Of a DNA stretch of 6,471 bases, positions 1 to 6,308 are shown piece by piece. The DNA comes from Clostridiales bacterium DTU092 (GTDB lineage: Bacteria > Bacillota > Clostridia > Caldicoprobacterales > Caldicoprobacteraceae), in NCBI GenBank assembly GCA_001513505.1, contig LFTM01000125.1, positions 1-6,471 on the forward strand, read 5' to 3'. Below the pieces are notes generated by a model. That model searched no databases. It saw nothing but the letters and a program-made list of their open reading frames with translations, and was not told the origin of the DNA. The translations under genes were made by a program, and so were the position numbers. The number at the start of each line of letters is the position of its first letter. The first letter of the stretch is position 1.

Positions 1-163
1 CAAGACAAACAGAAAAGACATAGTCTTTTGACTTGTTCTTTAAACTATTAAAAACTCTTGCTGATATTTTACGAACATCACCGGTTTTAATATGGTTCCC
101 CGAAGGCGTAGTATTAGCCTTCTCAAGTTCTGTTCTTATCATAGAAACAATATCATTCATCAT
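1..163 (-). CDS. DNA alkylation repair (AlkD-like) protein, N-terminal part, cut by window edge
   Basis: An open frame of 54 codons starts at ATG 161-163 (a second ATG follows at once at 158-160) and runs off the left edge without a stop. The visible protein begins MMNDIVSMIRTELEKA and contains GDVRKIS at about residues 28-34. Proteins of the AlkD/HEAT-like alkylation repair group, which excise alkylated bases, start with a similar short helix and a V-R-K-I/L segment before the HEAT-like repeats; I base the call on this resemblance. The catalytic part lies outside the window, so activity cannot be judged. A purine-rich stretch (AGAGGATGGTGAG) precedes the start. The gene lies 50 bp downstream of the acetyltransferase on the same strand and is probably co-transcribed with it. 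It could instead be an unrelated helical protein; the family call is moderate. Confidence 0.55.
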   Translation of the reverse strand, partial: MMNDIVSMIRTELEKANTTPSGNHIKTGDVRKISARVFNSLKNKSKDYVFSVCL

Positions 164-213
164 ACTCACCATCCTCTGGTGTATAACCCTCAGTTACCTC
201 AATAAACATTGAG

Positions 214-840
214 TTACTTCTTCCGATTATCAAAACCAAGCCGATGACCGTAATTATACTTTCGTTTCATATATTCTTTTTCATTTTCATCGAATTCTTC
301 TCGCGTCAAACCAAAAAGAATATGATCGTAGTACTGTCCGTTCATGTAAATTGTTCTTCTCTGTCTGCCCTCTTCAACAAATCCCAGACTCTTGTGTAAT
401 CTTATTGAAGCTTCATTTATAGCCACACAACCCGAATTGCATTTTTGAAATCGTAACTCATAAAATCCATATCGCAATAATATCCTAAGTGCTTCAGAGC
501 CATACCCTTTGTTCCTATGTTTGCGATTAATTCTTATACCAAAACTAAAAGTACCATTTTTCTCATCTTTCGAATGAATATTAATCCCGCCAACCAGCTC
601 TCCATTGAGAGTCTCAATAGAAAACATAATACGATTTGAGGTGTCCTTGAAGTTAGCCCATTGAGAGAAGATAGCTTTAGCAACTTCCTCAGATTTTGGT
701 AACGGTATACCCCAGTTCAATAGTCGTATGGCATCGCTGTCTTCAAAATCATCCAGCCATTCTTCCCAATCATTTGCGCTAACACCACGAAGCCTAATCT
801 TTTCCCCTTGCCAAAAATATTTGCTGCCATACATAATCAT
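214..840 (-). CDS. GNAT N-acetyltransferase, RimJ/RimL type
   Basis: Predicted 208-residue cytoplasmic acetyltransferase that would move an acetyl group from acetyl-CoA to an amine; the substrate is unknown. The N-terminal IRLRGVSANDWEEW segment (about 15-28) is typical of RimJ/RimL-like proteins. The acetyl-CoA pyrophosphate-binding motif is RNKGYG at 109-114, followed by SEALRILLRYGF. NEASIRLHKSLGF (142-154) is the usual C-terminal motif (asparagine, then xSLGF), and the fold closes with YYDHILFGL at about 170-178. A charged tail of some 25 residues follows. The frame stays open upstream to 1008, but start 840 is chosen because GGAGGTG lies 6 nt before it and the upstream residues do not match the family. 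It is divergent from the peroxiredoxin gene and heads a short transcript toward the alkylation-repair gene. The fold is certain; the substrate is not. Confidence 0.9.
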   Translation of the reverse strand: MIMYGSKYFWQGEKIRLRGVSANDWEEWLDDFEDSDAIRLLNWGIPLPKSEEVAKAIFSQWANFKDTSNRIMFSIETLNGELVGGINIHSKDEKNGTFSFGIRINRKHRNKGYGSEALRILLRYGFYELRFQKCNSGCVAINEASIRLHKSLGFVEEGRQRRTIYMNGQYYDHILFGLTREEFDENEKEYMKRKYNYGHRLGFDNRKK

Positions 841-927
841 GATACACCTCCAATAAAAAACACCTGATATGTTTTTAGATGTGAATCTATGTATATAATA
901 AACTTTCATCCCAAGAATATTGTATAA

Positions 928-956
928 AATATAAACCACGATATTAAACTTGTCAA
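928..956 (-). promoter_or_regulatory. Sigma-A-type promoter for the acetyltransferase / alkylation-repair transcript
   Basis: On the minus strand, TTGACA (951-956) is followed after 17 bp by TATATT (928-933). This predicts a start near 921 and a leader of about 80 nt before the ATG at 840. It lies in the 188-bp divergent spacer (841-1028) shared with the peroxiredoxin gene. For the plus direction I see only weak candidates, such as TATATT at 994-999 without a good -35 box. Confidence 0.65.
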
Positions 957-1028
957 CGATAATATGGTTTAGCTGCCATTCCATGGGTAAATATATATTA
1001 AAAAGCAAAAAGAACAGGAGGCAAAAAC

Positions 1029-1490
1029 ATGTTGAAGATTGGCGACAAGGCTCCGGACTTTAAACTTAAGGATGAAACAGGAAGAAAAATCAGTTTGTCC
1101 GATTTCAAAGGTAAGAAAGTTGTAATATATTTTTATCCAAAAGATGATACCCCTGGATGCACAAAAGAAGCTTGCAGTTTTAGAGACGTATATGATGATA
1201 TACTCGAAGCTGGTGCAGTAGTAATAGGTATAAGCAAAGATGATGCAAGTTCTCATGAAAAATTCAAGAAAAAATATAATTTGCCTTTTTACTTATTAAG
1301 TGATCCTGACCATAAAGTTATTGAAAAATACGGAGCGTGGAAAGAAAAGAAAATGTTCGGAAAAAGCTCTATGGGCATTGCACGTATCACATATATTATT
1401 GACGAAGAAGGAATCATTCAAAAAGCATACGATAAAGTAAAGCCTGAAGCACATGGAGAAGAAATACTGGAAGATTTAAAGAGTATTTAA
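1029..1490 (+). CDS. bcp: Thioredoxin-dependent thiol peroxidase (Bcp/PrxQ peroxiredoxin)
   Basis: Complete 153-residue peroxiredoxin, the usual length for Bcp/PrxQ. It reduces H2O2 and organic hydroperoxides in the cytoplasm using thioredoxin as electron donor. The active site YPKDDTPGCTKEAC (36-49) carries the PxxxTxxC motif: Pro37, Thr41 and peroxidatic Cys44. Cys49, five residues on in the same helix, is the resolving Cys, the arrangement of the atypical 2-Cys PrxQ class. The N-terminal LKIGDKAPDFKL and the conserved Arg119 in GIARITYIIDEEG also fit. The start is fixed by AGGAGG (1016-1021), 7 nt before the ATG. It is the only plus-strand gene here and appears monocistronic, diverging from the acetyltransferase and ending at a hairpin. 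Identification is secure; a link to the neighbouring genes is only inferred from oxidative or alkylation stress. Confidence 0.96.
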   Translation: MLKIGDKAPDFKLKDETGRKISLSDFKGKKVVIYFYPKDDTPGCTKEACSFRDVYDDILEAGAVVIGISKDDASSHEKFKKKYNLPFYLLSDPDHKVIEKYGAWKEKKMFGKSSMGIARITYIIDEEGIIQKAYDKVKPEAHGEEILEDLKSI

Positions 1491-1497
1491 ATTCCAC

Positions 1498-1518
1498 AAG
1501 CCCGGTAATGCCGGGCTT
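1498..1518 (+). terminator. GC-rich hairpin after the peroxiredoxin gene, probable terminator
   Basis: A perfect 8-bp stem, AAGCCCGG (1498-1505) and CCGGGCTT (1511-1518), surrounds a 5-nt loop (TAATG), starting 8 nt after the bcp stop. Only three T residues follow the GC stem in the plus direction, so it is a weak U-tract. It also faces the converging DinB/DUF3795 gene, whose stop is at 1591-1593, and may act in both directions. Confidence 0.6.
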
Positions 1519-1590
1519 TCAGCATACCTGCTCTTTCACCCTTGACGCCAATATCAGGCATACAATGTGCTCGGGTTGATGGAACTGACA

Positions 1591-2655
1591 TCAACTATTA
1601 TATTCATTCTCCAGTATCTTCAATCCTTCATACATATTCTGCCCCAGAATTTCCTGGGTCTTGGCAAAATCAAACCGCTCATGAAGTTTATCATGTACCT
1701 CAAGAAAAGCTTTTTTCCCATATTTTCTTATAAACATAGCCTGTGCCTTAGCTGAAGCTGCTCCGTCATTATCCGGTGTATAGAAGCCTTTGGTACAGTA
1801 TTCCAGTTCTGAACACTCATAGCATCCATCTATGTTCTTCTCATTACAGCAAACCACGTTAGGACATCTCTTGTCCTCGTATAGTGTTGCAAATGAGCAG
1901 ACATTATACTCCGTCCTGCAGGATCCGCACCATTCACCTAAGAAACAGTGATTACATGATAAACCACAGTATGCTACAGGATCCACACCCTTACGGGCAT
2001 TTCTGCACAACTTATTCTTAATCCGCCGCATGGCTTCAATATGCATGATCCAATGCCTGCTGAATGGCATTTTAATCAAACCACGAATGTCCTTACCGCA
2101 CCAATAATCGATAAGCCAGATAGCATTCTCATCCGGACTGACACAGCCGGATTCTGCAAGCCTTACCTTGTCCGCATCAGAAAATCTTCTCTTCATCTGC
2201 GAATATTCCAGTTTTGTAAGAAGTGAGTTGGTAGATATCATGACTTCTTTGGCATATTCATATAAGGCTCTGATATTAAGTTTCTTTGAAAACTCTGCAA
2301 TCTCCTGTCCCTGGAACTCATTGCCGGTTGTAATGATAGGCGAGCCGATTTTCTTCTGATAATCACCGGTCGCAAGTATCTGTTCGTCCCCTGCAATCAA
2401 GGTATGCGCTACAATATCCTCAATTCGAAATATGTGCCAGATAGAATAGGATAATGTCTTACTATGATAACCCTTCGCATTCGCAAAAGGCATCTGGTAG
2501 AATGCCTCGACAGGATACCCGTTCACTATCTGCGAAACCTGTTCAAACATCTCCCCCCGGAATTTAATGAGCAGCTCTATTCCTTCCTTATATGTAGTTT
2601 CTTTTCTCAGAAGAACCTGGATTCGTTTGTTTTTCTCTGACCACTCTTTATCCAT
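1591..2655 (-). CDS. DinB-like domain fused to Cys-rich DUF3795 domain
   Basis: Predicted 354-residue protein with two parts. Residues about 20-215 look like a DinB/YfiT-type four-helix bundle. The expected three metal-binding histidines can be placed at His74 (in SIWHIFRIED), His84 (IVAHTLI) and His205 (RHWIMHIEAM). Residues about 225-330 match DUF3795: YCGLSCNHC followed by further pairs, 12 cysteines in all between 230 and 287, suggesting a bound metal or cluster. DinB-fold proteins include thiol-dependent metalloenzymes; the function of DUF3795 is unknown, so I give no reaction. An in-frame ATG exists at 2676, but 2655 is preferred: AAGGGGGG lies about 10 nt before it, and nothing like a ribosome site precedes 2676. 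It is 76 bp downstream of the flavin reductase on the same strand and may share its mRNA. Confidence 0.82.
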   Translation of the reverse strand: MDKEWSEKNKRIQVLLRKETTYKEGIELLIKFRGEMFEQVSQIVNGYPVEAFYQMPFANAKGYHSKTLSYSIWHIFRIEDIVAHTLIAGDEQILATGDYQKKIGSPIITTGNEFQGQEIAEFSKKLNIRALYEYAKEVMISTNSLLTKLEYSQMKRRFSDADKVRLAESGCVSPDENAIWLIDYWCGKDIRGLIKMPFSRHWIMHIEAMRRIKNKLCRNARKGVDPVAYCGLSCNHCFLGEWCGSCRTEYNVCSFATLYEDKRCPNVVCCNEKNIDGCYECSELEYCTKGFYTPDNDGAASAKAQAMFIRKYGKKAFLEVHDKLHERFDFAKTQEILGQNMYEGLKILENEYNS

Positions 2656-2673
2656 TGGGCTATTGCCCCCCTT
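2656..2673 (-). promoter_or_regulatory. Ribosome binding site of the DinB/DUF3795 gene, partly in a small hairpin
   Basis: On the minus strand a run of six G residues forms the Shine-Dalgarno-like element and its 3' half can pair as GGGC-AATA-GCCC just before the ATG. This decides the start at 2655 rather than 2676. The stem is only 4 bp, so a regulatory effect is doubtful. Confidence 0.4.
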
Positions 2674-2731
2674 CATTTATAGCCAGATTAATTATCAGCA
2701 CGTGATATCGACGCCATTTTGTATATCCATT

Positions 2732-3307
2732 TTATTTAGCTTCTCCAGTTATCTTTCTTGCGAACTCTTTTGCACCTTCCACAGCCTCTCTGGTCTGCAT
2801 AGCAGCCTTATTGTCTATATCTCTTACACTATACATGCCAATATATTTCAGAGATGAATGGTCGCAAAGGTTCCTTATCCCTGTCTCAAAAGGAGTGCAG
2901 GCGTATTCTCTGTCATACCCGTGAGTAAGGAGAAGAGCTAGCTTCTTTCCAGCCCAAAGTGAGCCTGTGGCACTTCCGTAAAACTTGTTGAGGCCGTAAT
3001 GCCTGTCCAGTACAGATTTCATAAGCGTTGGACAGTACCATGAATAGATGGGACATGCTAATACGATTATATCAGCCCACAGTATATCCTCTATTATGGG
3101 ATACATATCGTCATGCTGGATGCATCCATATTCACCCTGTATATCCTGACATGTGTAACAGCCAAGGCATGGACGGATATCCTTTCCCGCTAAAGTAACG
3201 TACCTGGTGTCAGCCCCAATCATTTTAAGTTCCTCCAGGAAAGGTTTGCACAGTTCTGCAGTGTTTCCGTTAACACGAGGACTGCCCATAAGAATGAGTA
3301 TTCTCAT
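2732..3307 (-). CDS. Flavodoxin-fold NAD(P)H-dependent FMN reductase
   Basis: Complete 191-residue cytoplasmic flavoprotein of the NADPH-dependent FMN reductase / iron-sulfur-flavoprotein-like group. MRILILMGSPRVNGNTAEL is strand 1 followed by the FMN-phosphate loop GSPRxNGNT (8-16). The CLGCYTC motif (Cys47, Cys50, Cys53) with Cys62 is typical of the clostridial members, and ACPIYSWYCPTLMKSVLDR (84-102) is the flavin-contact segment after strand 3. The family usually passes electrons from NAD(P)H or ferredoxin through FMN to quinones, metals or other small acceptors; the acceptor here is unknown. AGGAG lies 8 nt before the ATG. The three spaced Cys could hold a cluster or only be structural, because the longer CX2CX2CX4-7C set of true iron-sulfur flavoproteins is not clearly complete. 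It sits upstream of the DinB/DUF3795 gene on the same strand. Confidence 0.92.
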   Translation of the reverse strand: MRILILMGSPRVNGNTAELCKPFLEELKMIGADTRYVTLAGKDIRPCLGCYTCQDIQGEYGCIQHDDMYPIIEDILWADIIVLACPIYSWYCPTLMKSVLDRHYGLNKFYGSATGSLWAGKKLALLLTHGYDREYACTPFETGIRNLCDHSSLKYIGMYSVRDIDNKAAMQTREAVEGAKEFARKITGEAK

Positions 3308-3374
3308 ATGCCTTTCTCCTTTAAAGTTAAGGATTGCAACTGATGAGAAAAAAGTTTATTCAACATTTATGACG

Positions 3375-3596
3375 TCAATCGATGTAGTCTTTGCCCTGCA
3401 GTTTTGCTTCCTGTATCAGCTTTTCTATGTACTGCCTTACATCAGAGGATGTTTTGCGTTGTAATTCCTTTGGCTTTTTAGCCGGAAAGACACTATTTGT
3501 TGTCTGAGCTTGCGGTTTTAATCCCACATTGTTTCTGCAGCTGTCTTTTCCAAACCTGGTAAGCCACTTAACCCGCTCCAGTTCTTCATCGGACAA
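3375..3596 (-). pseudogene. Orphan reading frame, probable gene remnant overlapping the acetyltransferase 3' end
   Basis: The coordinates run from a TTG codon (3594-3596) to TGA (3375-3377), 73 residues. The frame is open further, back to a TAA at 3684-3686 (102 codons), but has no ATG and no ribosome site. The product is polar and codon-like: SDEELERVKWLTRFGKDSC, a lysine/proline-rich linker, then an amphipathic helix VRQYIEKLIQEAKLQGKDYID at the C-end. It overlaps the acetyltransferase frame by 79 bp or more. I do not recognise the protein. From memory the final helix resembles a short domain at the end of some nuclease-related proteins, in which the chain continues where this one stops, but this is weak. 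I read it as the middle part of a gene that lost its start when it was joined to the acetyltransferase. A small real protein from a poor TTG start is the alternative. Confidence 0.35.
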
Positions 3597-4222
3597 AGGT
3601 TCTCTATGTAAACCTTGTCTGTTCCATAGGCCATTGCCTGCAATTTCAGAAATAGGACTTCGATAATAGTAAAGCCATATTTCTTAAATAAACCGGCAGG
3701 GCCCATATAATCTTTGGCTTCATTCATATATTCTTTCAAAGGATATGCCTCAATAAAATCAAATCCGTCATCAACCGCATCTTGACAGACGCGTTCTAAT
3801 AATAACTTTGTAATTCCTTTTCTTCTAAACTCCCGAGCAACCAAAAAACAGAATATAGATTTCACGCGAATACCCGTTGCAAGTTCCTCGGTAGGCACAT
3901 CTCTCATTAATCGCCGCCAGCAATAGCATTTTAGGCAATCAGCTTTCGTATTGGTATTGCACCATCCTACAACCTTCCCATCATGGTAAGCAAGGTAACC
4001 CTGTATTTTTTTTTCTCTTATTTTTTGGATAGCGTAATTTCTTCTTTTTTCTTTTGATGATAAATTATCGATATTATTAACATCCTGGTCTTCATTACAC
4101 CACCATACACAATAACATTTGCAGTCATCAGAATCCGGTATTTCGGAATGCGGTGTTATATCAAAAAAATGGACATAATCTTCCGCTAAATCTGGTGTCA
4201 ACTTACGTATTTCAATATCCAT
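3518..4222 (-). CDS. Cys-rich GNAT N-acetyltransferase with an abnormal C-terminus
   Basis: Predicted 234-residue acetyltransferase (acetyl-CoA to an unknown amine). The N-terminus MDIEIRKLTPDLAEDYVHFF and the central VKSIFCFLVAREFRRKGITKLLLERVC (about 120-146, acetyl-CoA loop RRKGIT at 133-138) place it in a group common in Clostridia. Two cysteine clusters, CKCYCVWWC (34-42) and CLKCYC (96-101), are part of that group and may bind metal. The family then reads through a KKxGF segment (here KKYGF, 180-184) and normally ends some 15-20 residues later. Here about 50 unrelated residues follow (FLKLQAMAYGTDKV and onward), ending at TAA 3518-3520, so the C-terminus looks replaced; the protein may still fold. 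The start at 4222 has AGAGG about 11 nt upstream, rather far. A consensus promoter lies just before it. Confidence 0.82.
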   Translation of the reverse strand: MDIEIRKLTPDLAEDYVHFFDITPHSEIPDSDDCKCYCVWWCNEDQDVNNIDNLSSKEKRRNYAIQKIREKKIQGYLAYHDGKVVGWCNTNTKADCLKCYCWRRLMRDVPTEELATGIRVKSIFCFLVAREFRRKGITKLLLERVCQDAVDDGFDFIEAYPLKEYMNEAKDYMGPAGLFKKYGFTIIEVLFLKLQAMAYGTDKVYIENLCPMKNWSGLSGLPGLEKTAAETMWD

Positions 4223-4315
4223 ATTCTTACATTACCTCTGGCAATAGAAATGAAATTTCCATTAATGAGTATATTATTATGCTAAATTGTTACAATCAAA
4301 ATTCATTATAGGAAA

Positions 4316-4344
4316 ATTATAACATCCAAGGTTTTAAATGTCAA
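4316..4344 (-). promoter_or_regulatory. Perfect-consensus sigma-A promoter for the Cys-rich acetyltransferase
   Basis: On the minus strand TTGACA (4339-4344), a 17-bp spacer and TATAAT (4316-4321) match the housekeeping consensus at all 12 positions. The predicted start is near 4309, giving a leader of about 86 nt before the ATG at 4222. It could drive the whole leftward cluster down to the DinB/DUF3795 gene. I see no operator-like palindrome overlapping it. Confidence 0.8.
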
Positions 4345-4371
4345 TTTTATTATATATGAGGCTTTGCTATT

Positions 4372-4416
4372 TTATCTTTCAAGGATAATATACTTGTATA
4401 TAAGATGCACATCCAT
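4372..4416 (-). other. Short 14-codon ORF with a good ribosome site, doubtful
   Basis: ATG at 4414-4416 follows GAGGAG by 5 nt and opens a 14-residue frame, MDVHLIYKYIILER, ending in TAA. It ends about 28 bp before the -35 box of the acetyltransferase promoter, so it is not a leader peptide of that transcript. It could be the start of a decayed gene or chance. Confidence 0.2.
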
Positions 4417-4464
4417 CTTGTCTCCTCAACCCTATAAAAAATACCCGTTATTTAACCAAGCAAC

Positions 4465-4626
4465 TCAACCCTGCCAATGTTTGAGCTCTATTTTCACCCC
4501 AAATATACCCCCTCGATATGCATCCATGTACGTATTTTGCCTCTTCAGATCGAGTAGACGGATTGGATGTAATCCAGCAAACCCAGTAAAATCAAGGAAA
4601 AAAAAAGCCCCTCGCCACCAATGCAT
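4465..4626 (-). other. Possible 53-residue ORF or gene remnant downstream of the AraC regulator
   Basis: A frame from ATG 4624-4626 to TGA 4465-4467 encodes MHWWRGAFFFLDFTGFAGLH, then RLLDLKRQNTYMDAYRGG and IFGVKIELKHWQG. It lies in the same frame as the AraC-family gene, beyond its tandem TAA TAA and a later TAG. It has no ribosome site, and a run of nine T residues encodes the FFF. I do not recognise it. The rest of the 416-bp gap (4223-4638) holds the acetyltransferase promoter and a 14-codon ORF; I see nothing else there. A decayed gene, a small repeat or chance are all possible. Confidence 0.25.
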
Positions 4627-4638
4627 CTATCGTGCTTA

Positions 4639-6123
4639 TTACAACTCGACACTAAACATATAAGCGGTGCTGTAATTATCGTACCCATCAAGAAATACTT
4701 CCGCTGTCCAGTATTTATCCGGATATGGAATGTTTACATCCTGACCAAGTATAATGTTTCGAGTGATATCATACATGGCATCAACATCATATCCTTCTCT
4801 TTTATGCATTGCTTCTATATTGCCCGAAAAAACAGCAAATGCAAACTGTGAAATATATGGAGGTCCTGCGACAAAACTGTTTTCAATTCTTTGCGGTGTA
4901 AAATCAAAGTAGACAAATCCTTCAGGTACGGGAGTGTCAGCCTTCATAAAACGCCCCCAGAAGCTGTGCCGTCGTTCAACATCCACTCCTCTGCCATAAT
5001 GGTGTTGTAATAAAACATCATAGTCAAGACCTGATTTGTATTCACTCATGGTATCCAGGATACTAAAAATTTCCTTAAGACTCTCGACAGTATCCTCACC
5101 GTCACCTTCACAGCTTTCTTTCCCGATAAACCGCATGGCGGGCATTTTAATATATTCGAATTTCTCAACTTTAAAGCCTTTCTGTTGCTTTTCAACCACA
5201 TCAGGCATGAAAAGTGTCCATTGTACTCTTGCATCACAATCTTTTAACAAATTTACATAACCGAAAACATCAACGCTGTTTGTTCCTGTCGGACCTGTTT
5301 TACCTCCCGCAATTTGTTCACGTATCTTACGATCACGCATAACCGAGAAATCAGTAAACATTTTTGTTATCACATTTCGAAGATCATCATATTCAGTTTT
5401 GCCCGACAACTCGTCATCAAATCTGTCTAACGCATTGAAAACAGCTTCGTTAACTATCCCGGAAGGCTCAATGCTTTTCAAATATGCCCGGAGTTGTGCA
5501 TTCTGACTTCTGAATCGTGCAAGTATACCATGCATTAAAATTTGCTCATTCTCCACTAGCTTATCATCCGTCCATTCAGGATCGTCAAGAATCCATTCAG
5601 TCAGGGCATCAAAAACACTCGGATTATGTACTCTCGCCTTAATCGCCCAGTTTACAATTCTTTTATACTTATCAATGTCAGACAGCAACTCGTCTTTTTG
5701 ATCTTTGAAATCATTCCAATAAAATTCATCAATTAATGAACGGGACATTTCAAAACCTCCCTGTACGGTAATGTTTATTTTCAGAGGATGGAATATTCTG
5801 ATTTTACCATCTTGCACCTTTGATGGCGGGAAACCATGAAACCGCGCAAACGCTTTTGAAAAGCTTTCCTGGGTATCATACTGATAGCGCATTGCGACAT
5901 CGATTATTTTGCTTCCTGGTTTCAGCAACTCAAGTGCTGCTAAAGTCAACCGACGGTTTCTGATATATTCGCCCACTGTCATACCAAATACCAAATGAAA
6001 AAGCAACTGAAAATGAGAGCTTGATGTATATGCCTGATTTGAAATCTCGTCTATGCTTATCTTGTCAGTTATATGCTCTTCAATGTATTGAATGCTTTTC
6101 GATAAGCACTGTATCCAGTTCAT
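4639..6123 (-). CDS. AraC-family transcriptional regulator with GyrI-like effector-binding domain
   Basis: Complete 494-residue one-component regulator. Residues about 8-105 are the AraC/XylS double helix-turn-helix: the first around ISIDEISNQAYTSSSHF (22-38), the second ending in FSKAFARFHGFPPSK (88-102), the family signature. Residues about 317-494 are a GyrI/Rob-C-like domain, starting KVEKFEYIKMPAMRFIG and containing FWGRFMKADTPVPEGFVYFDF and PYPDKYWTAEVFLDG, which in relatives binds small hydrophobic or cationic ligands. The middle (about 130-310) is a helical segment (FDALTEWILDDPEWTDDKL, GKTGPTGTNSVDVFGYVN) that I know only from clostridial proteins of this architecture. DNA-binding domain first and ligand domain last follows the Rob/SoxS-related order. 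The ATG at 6123 has AAGGAG (6133-6138) 9 nt upstream. No transporter adjoins it, so the target genes are unclear. Confidence 0.93.
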   Translation of the reverse strand: MNWIQCLSKSIQYIEEHITDKISIDEISNQAYTSSSHFQLLFHLVFGMTVGEYIRNRRLTLAALELLKPGSKIIDVAMRYQYDTQESFSKAFARFHGFPPSKVQDGKIRIFHPLKINITVQGGFEMSRSLIDEFYWNDFKDQKDELLSDIDKYKRIVNWAIKARVHNPSVFDALTEWILDDPEWTDDKLVENEQILMHGILARFRSQNAQLRAYLKSIEPSGIVNEAVFNALDRFDDELSGKTEYDDLRNVITKMFTDFSVMRDRKIREQIAGGKTGPTGTNSVDVFGYVNLLKDCDARVQWTLFMPDVVEKQQKGFKVEKFEYIKMPAMRFIGKESCEGDGEDTVESLKEIFSILDTMSEYKSGLDYDVLLQHHYGRGVDVERRHSFWGRFMKADTPVPEGFVYFDFTPQRIENSFVAGPPYISQFAFAVFSGNIEAMHKREGYDVDAMYDITRNIILGQDVNIPYPDKYWTAEVFLDGYDNYSTAYMFSVEL

Positions 6124-6147
6124 TCCATCCTTCTCCTTTCAGACAGT

Positions 6148-6177
6148 AATATATATTTATTTGCATTCAAAAGTCAT
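6148..6177 (-). promoter_or_regulatory. Weak candidate promoter of the AraC-family gene
   Basis: On the minus strand ATGACT (6172-6177), an 18-bp spacer and TATATT (6148-6153) give a modest sigma-A match. The predicted start near 6141 leaves a leader of only about 18 nt that still includes the ribosome site. Several AT-rich alternatives exist nearby. Confidence 0.3.
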
Positions 6178-6308
6178 GTTTTAAAATACGATGTTTTGTC
6201 CGAGACACAATTTCTATCTAAATCCACTTCATTATTTTGTCTGCTCTTTTCAGAACATTCCGTAATGCTTCAGAGTATAAATTACTTAAAACGCTTGTTA
6301 CTGATTAT

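Noticed and set aside
198..213. Hairpin CTCAAT-AAAC-ATTGAG just after the first acetyltransferase stop
   Set aside because: The stem is AT-rich, only 6 bp, and no T-run follows on the minus strand, so it is not a convincing terminator.
841..1008. Extending the first acetyltransferase to an upstream start (264 residues)
   Set aside because: The extension passes through the predicted promoter and leader, lacks family similarity, and a strong ribosome site fits the ATG at 840.
969..1256. Minus-strand ORF opposite bcp
   Set aside because: Shadow of a secure peroxiredoxin gene, with no protein family features.
4598..4619. Nine-T run after GGTGGCGAGGGGC (minus strand), considered as terminator of the AraC gene
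   Set aside because: No complementary upstream arm for a GC stem is present; only a 4-bp pairing with a long loop can be drawn.
4364..4663. 99-residue plus-strand ORF in the gap before the AraC gene's 3' end
   Set aside because: It overlaps the end of the AraC gene on the opposite strand, has no ribosome site, and shows no recognisable motif.
6221..6304. 28-codon open stretch on the minus strand (ending NVLKRADKIMKWI) upstream of the AraC gene
   Set aside because: It is short and start-less with no recognised similarity. It may be the tail of a lost gene but cannot be told from chance.
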